A DNA stretch of 7,642 nt, from the NCBI GenBank assembly GCA_045611785.1, contig JAZKXV010000036.1, positions 1-7,642 of the forward strand, given 5' to 3'. Source of the DNA: JAFTYO01 sp045611785 (lineage in GTDB: Bacteria; Pseudomonadota; Alphaproteobacteria; RF32; CAG-239). A model generated the notes under the pieces. The model had not been told where the DNA came from, ran no database searches, and worked only from the letters and a program-made list of their open reading frames with translations. Made by a program: the position numbers and the translations under genes. Positions 6,552-7,642 of the stretch are shown piece after piece. The first letter of the stretch is position 1. Each line of letters opens with the position of its first letter.

Positions 6552-6596
6552 AACACGCTCTTCTCGGTCCTTCTAACAGTTTGCGTGTTCTGTTAG
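6552..6596 (+). repeat. Two overlapping, mutually exclusive inverted repeats
   Basis: AACACGC (6552-6558) pairs with GCGTGTT (6583-6589), and CTAACAG (6573-6579) pairs with CTGTTAG (6590-6596). Each is seven perfect pairs and they interlock. With no linker between the two 3' strands a standard pseudoknot is hard to build, so they are more likely alternative hairpins in the spacer after the first tRNA-like gene. Confidence 0.6.
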
Positions 6597-6609
6597 TGAA
6601 TATACCTCT

Positions 6610-6636
6610 GACTCGCGGATAGTATCACAGCGAGTC
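6610..6636 (+). repeat. Inverted repeat just before tRNA-Trp
   Basis: GACTCGC (6610-6616) and GCGAGTC (6630-6636) form a perfect GC-rich seven-pair stem with a 13-nt loop, five bases before tRNA-Trp. No T-run follows, so it is not an intrinsic terminator; a processing signal is possible. Confidence 0.6.
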
Positions 6637-6641
6637 TATAT

Positions 6642-6715
6642 AGGGGATTAGTTTAATGGTAGAACAAGAGTCTCCAAAACTCTTGGTGGTAGTTCGATTC
6701 TATCATCCCCTGCCA
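6642..6715 (+). tRNA. tRNA-Trp(CCA)
   Basis: A complete cloverleaf: acceptor AGGGGAT/ATCCCCT; a four-pair D-stem (GTTT/GAAC, one G-T pair); anticodon stem AGAGT/ACTCT around loop CTCCAAA with anticodon CCA at 6674-6676; a TGGT variable loop; T-arm GGTAG-TTCGATT-CTATC; discriminator G; and an encoded CCA tail. It decodes UGG as tryptophan. Its 3' end is 19 bases before the HNH start codon, and that gap holds little more than the HNH ribosome binding site. Confidence 0.95.
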
Positions 6716-6734
6716 TATTTAAAAGGAGAAAGAG

Positions 6735-7133
6735 ATGAAAATATATGGTCCATACAAGAATAATTACGGAAGATTGTTTGTGAGAATTAAAACTGAAAAC
6801 GGGATTATCACACAATCGTATCCAAGATTTTTGTTAGAACAAAAATTAAACAGAAAATTGTTGGTCGACGAGGACATCCATCATATTGATGGTGATTGTT
6901 TAAATAATGATTTATGTAATTTAGAAATTAAAAAACACGGCGTTCATCAAAAAGAACATTCATTAAAATTACCATTAACAATCAATAAAACATGTTGTAT
7001 TTGTGGTGAGACTTTTCTTTTAACACCAGAACAACGAAAGAAGTTTTCACGCGGTAAATTAAATCGTTTCTTTTGTTCAAGAAAATGTGCTGGAATTTAT
7101 GGTAGAGAAGTTCAAAAAAGCATGCGGGAGTAA
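6735..7133 (+). CDS. HNH endonuclease with zinc finger, 132 aa, inside the tRNA array
   Basis: The HNH core is clear: RFLLEQKLNRKLLVDEDIHH (31-50) with H49-H50, then IDGDCLNNDLCNLEI with D52, N57-N58 and N62, and H71 in GVHQKEH. This matches HNH_3-type homing endonucleases of phages. The C-terminal part has C87-x2-C90 and C114-x3-C118, a likely zinc finger for DNA binding (KTCCICG and FFCSRKC). AAGGAG at 6722-6727 lies seven bases before the ATG. The gene fills the space between tRNA-Trp and tRNA-Leu, and its last three codons plus stop (ATG CGG GAG TAA) lie in or at the tRNA-Leu 5' end. A free-standing homing endonuclease that targets tRNA loci is the likely role; the target is inferred. Confidence 0.85.
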   Translation: MKIYGPYKNNYGRLFVRIKTENGIITQSYPRFLLEQKLNRKLLVDEDIHHIDGDCLNNDLCNLEIKKHGVHQKEHSLKLPLTINKTCCICGETFLLTPEQRKKFSRGKLNRFFCSRKCAGIYGREVQKSMRE

Positions 7134-7200
7134 TCGAATTGGCATAGATATCCGATTTAAGCTCGGAGTTTTGTGGGTTCGACCCCCACCTCCCGCACCA
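7124..7200 (+). tRNA. tRNA-Leu(UAA) with short variable loop
   Basis: Acceptor GCGGGAG/CTCCCGC; D-arm ATC/GAT with an 11-nt loop carrying the Leu-type GAATTGGCATA; anticodon stem TCCGA/TCGGA around loop TTTAAGC with anticodon UAA at 7158-7160; T-arm GTGGG-TTCGACC-CCCAC; discriminator A; encoded CCA. It reads UUA leucine codons. Oddly, the variable region is only GTTTT (five nt), whereas bacterial tRNA-Leu normally has a long variable arm. The first ten bases overlap the end of the HNH gene; tRNA positions 8-10 (TAA) are its stop codon. Confidence 0.9.
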
Positions 7201-7393
7201 ATGGTTCTTGCTAACCAAACTCAAAAGGCAAGTGGTGTCAACAACTCCCAGCGATGATTCGCAATAAAAGACGTTGTTCGAGCGCAAATGTATGTTAACG
7301 AAGAAGAAGCGAGCATGATAACACTAACGCTATAATTTATGTGTTCGGATTTAAGCTATCCGTGAACGGATGAGTACCGTAAGCTTCACTTAA
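7201..7393 (+). other. 193-nt structured spacer between tRNA-Leu and tRNA-Gln
   Basis: No convincing gene or further tRNA. It holds several local inverted repeats: TGGTT/AACCA (7202-7217, 6-nt loop), GCGA/TCGC (near 7251-7262), AGCG and TGTTA pairing in a nested way with TAACA and CGCT (7281-7331), and ATCCG-TGAA-CGGAT (7358-7371). CGGAT (7346-7350) could instead pair with the same ATCCG to make a 5-7-5 hairpin shaped like an anticodon arm. TATAAT at 7331-7336 has no matching -35. A structured precursor spacer, a decayed tRNA or a small RNA are possible. Confidence 0.4.
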
Positions 7394-7468
7394 TGGGGAC
7401 TAGCCAAACGGTAAGGCACACGACTTTGACTCGTGCATTTATTGGTTCGAATCCAGTGTCCCCAGCCA
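7394..7468 (+). tRNA. tRNA-Gln(UUG)
   Basis: Acceptor TGGGGAC/GTCCCCA, D-stem GCC/GGC with GG in the loop, anticodon stem CACGA/TCGTG around loop CTTTGAC with anticodon UUG at 7426-7428, CATTT variable loop, T-arm ATTGG-TTCGAAT-CCAGT, discriminator G and an encoded CCA. The sequence closely follows the layout of ordinary bacterial tRNA-Gln. It reads CAA (and CAG by wobble). Confidence 0.95.
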
Positions 7469-7523
7469 GGATAGTTAGAAGAAGCAAATTGCGGGTCTGT
7501 CGTGGAAATAACCAAAATCCCAA

Positions 7524-7558
7524 ATGTGCGGTTGAGTCTTTTACCTTAAAAGACACAT
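7524..7558 (+). repeat. Hairpin abutting the tRNA-Phe 5' end
   Basis: GTCTTTT (7536-7542) pairs with AAAAGAC (7548-7554) over an ACCTT loop, and ATGTG (7524-7528) can extend the stem by pairing with CACAT (7554-7558) across a 7-nt bulge. The stem ends exactly where tRNA-Phe begins, so it may guide 5' processing. Confidence 0.5.
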
Positions 7559-7634
7559 GGGACTGTAGCTCAGTCGGTAGAGCAAAGGACTGAAAATCCT
7601 TGTGTCGATAGTTCGATTCTATCCAATCCCACCA
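7559..7634 (+). tRNA. tRNA-Phe(GAA)
   Basis: Acceptor GGGACTG/CAATCCC with one C-A mismatch at pair 5-68, D-stem GCTC/GAGC, anticodon stem AAGGA/TCCTT around loop CTGAAAA with anticodon GAA at 7592-7594, GTGTC variable loop, T-arm GATAG-TTCGATT-CTATC, discriminator A and an encoded CCA. It reads UUC and UUU. The acceptor mismatch is unusual but tolerable. Confidence 0.93.
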
Positions 7635-7642
7635 GCCGAAAA

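Noticed and set aside
6347..6556. Reverse-strand open frame of 69 codons containing VGFEPTS
   Set aside because: This is the antisense of the tRNA-like gene; such VGFEPT-type peptides are a known artefact of translating tRNA T-arms backwards. It also overlaps a real gene.
6552..6596. H-type pseudoknot
   Set aside because: The strand order fits, but there is no linker between the 3' strand of the first stem and that of the second, so a seven-pair stem could not be spanned. Alternative hairpins are more realistic.
6982..7287. Reverse-strand open frame of 101 codons containing RWGSNPQ
   Set aside because: It runs antisense through the HNH gene and tRNA-Leu; the peptide comes from the tRNA sequence and no binding site supports it.
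7331..7336. Perfect TATAAT as a possible promoter for tRNA-Gln and tRNA-Phe
   Set aside because: The hexamer at the expected -35 position (about 7308-7313) does not resemble TTGACA and there is no extended -10. TATAAT is expected by chance in DNA this AT-rich.
7393..7593. Forward open frame of 66 codons
   Set aside because: It reads straight through tRNA-Gln and into tRNA-Phe (GSNPVSPA and CSSVGRA are tRNA-derived), so it is not a gene.

Overview
The window looks like part of a tailed-phage (or phage-like element) genome from a low-GC Firmicutes-type host. This rests on the strongly AT-rich sequence, consistent AGGAGG-type ribosome binding sites, heavy use of AGA and other A/T-ending codons, many very small genes packed with 1-40 bp overlaps, a phage-style sigma factor, a PcfJ-like protein, a RecB/Cas4-type nuclease, and a tRNA cluster with CCA encoded in four of its five genes. 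All three stop codons end genes in the usual way, so the standard bacterial code fits. No structural, packaging, integrase or lysis gene is visible.

Positions 1-6444 are one rightward gene train with no room for internal promoters except very short gaps. In order: the end of an upstream gene; a 59-aa zinc-ribbon protein; a 63-aa unknown; a 210-aa protein with an SH3/KOW-like N-terminus; a 420-aa PcfJ-like protein; three small acidic or charged proteins; a 151-aa sigma-70-family protein; a 232-aa coiled-coil protein with a four-cysteine cluster at each end; three more small proteins; a 282-aa PD-(D/E)XK nuclease with a predicted 4Fe-4S cluster; and a 221-aa phage-type unknown. Most junctions are stop/start overlaps (TAATG, ATGA or longer), so translation is probably coupled. 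The nuclease and sigma factor suggest an early/middle region for DNA metabolism and transcription control.

Positions 6445-7642 change character: a short terminator-like hairpin, then a tRNA array containing a tRNA-like gene with an abnormal anticodon arm, tRNA-Trp(CCA), an HNH endonuclease gene, tRNA-Leu(UAA), tRNA-Gln(UUG) and tRNA-Phe(GAA). The HNH gene fits exactly between tRNA-Trp and tRNA-Leu and its stop codon lies inside the tRNA-Leu sequence. The spacers between the tRNAs hold several inverted repeats, some mutually exclusive.

The most interesting points are the HNH/tRNA-Leu overlap (tRNA processing should cut the stop codon off the HNH mRNA), the tRNA-Leu without a long variable arm, the odd first tRNA, and the alternative hairpins in the spacer after it. 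I found no convincing new defence or other multi-gene system; the PcfJ-like gene with its small neighbours is the best candidate for an uncharacterised protein module.
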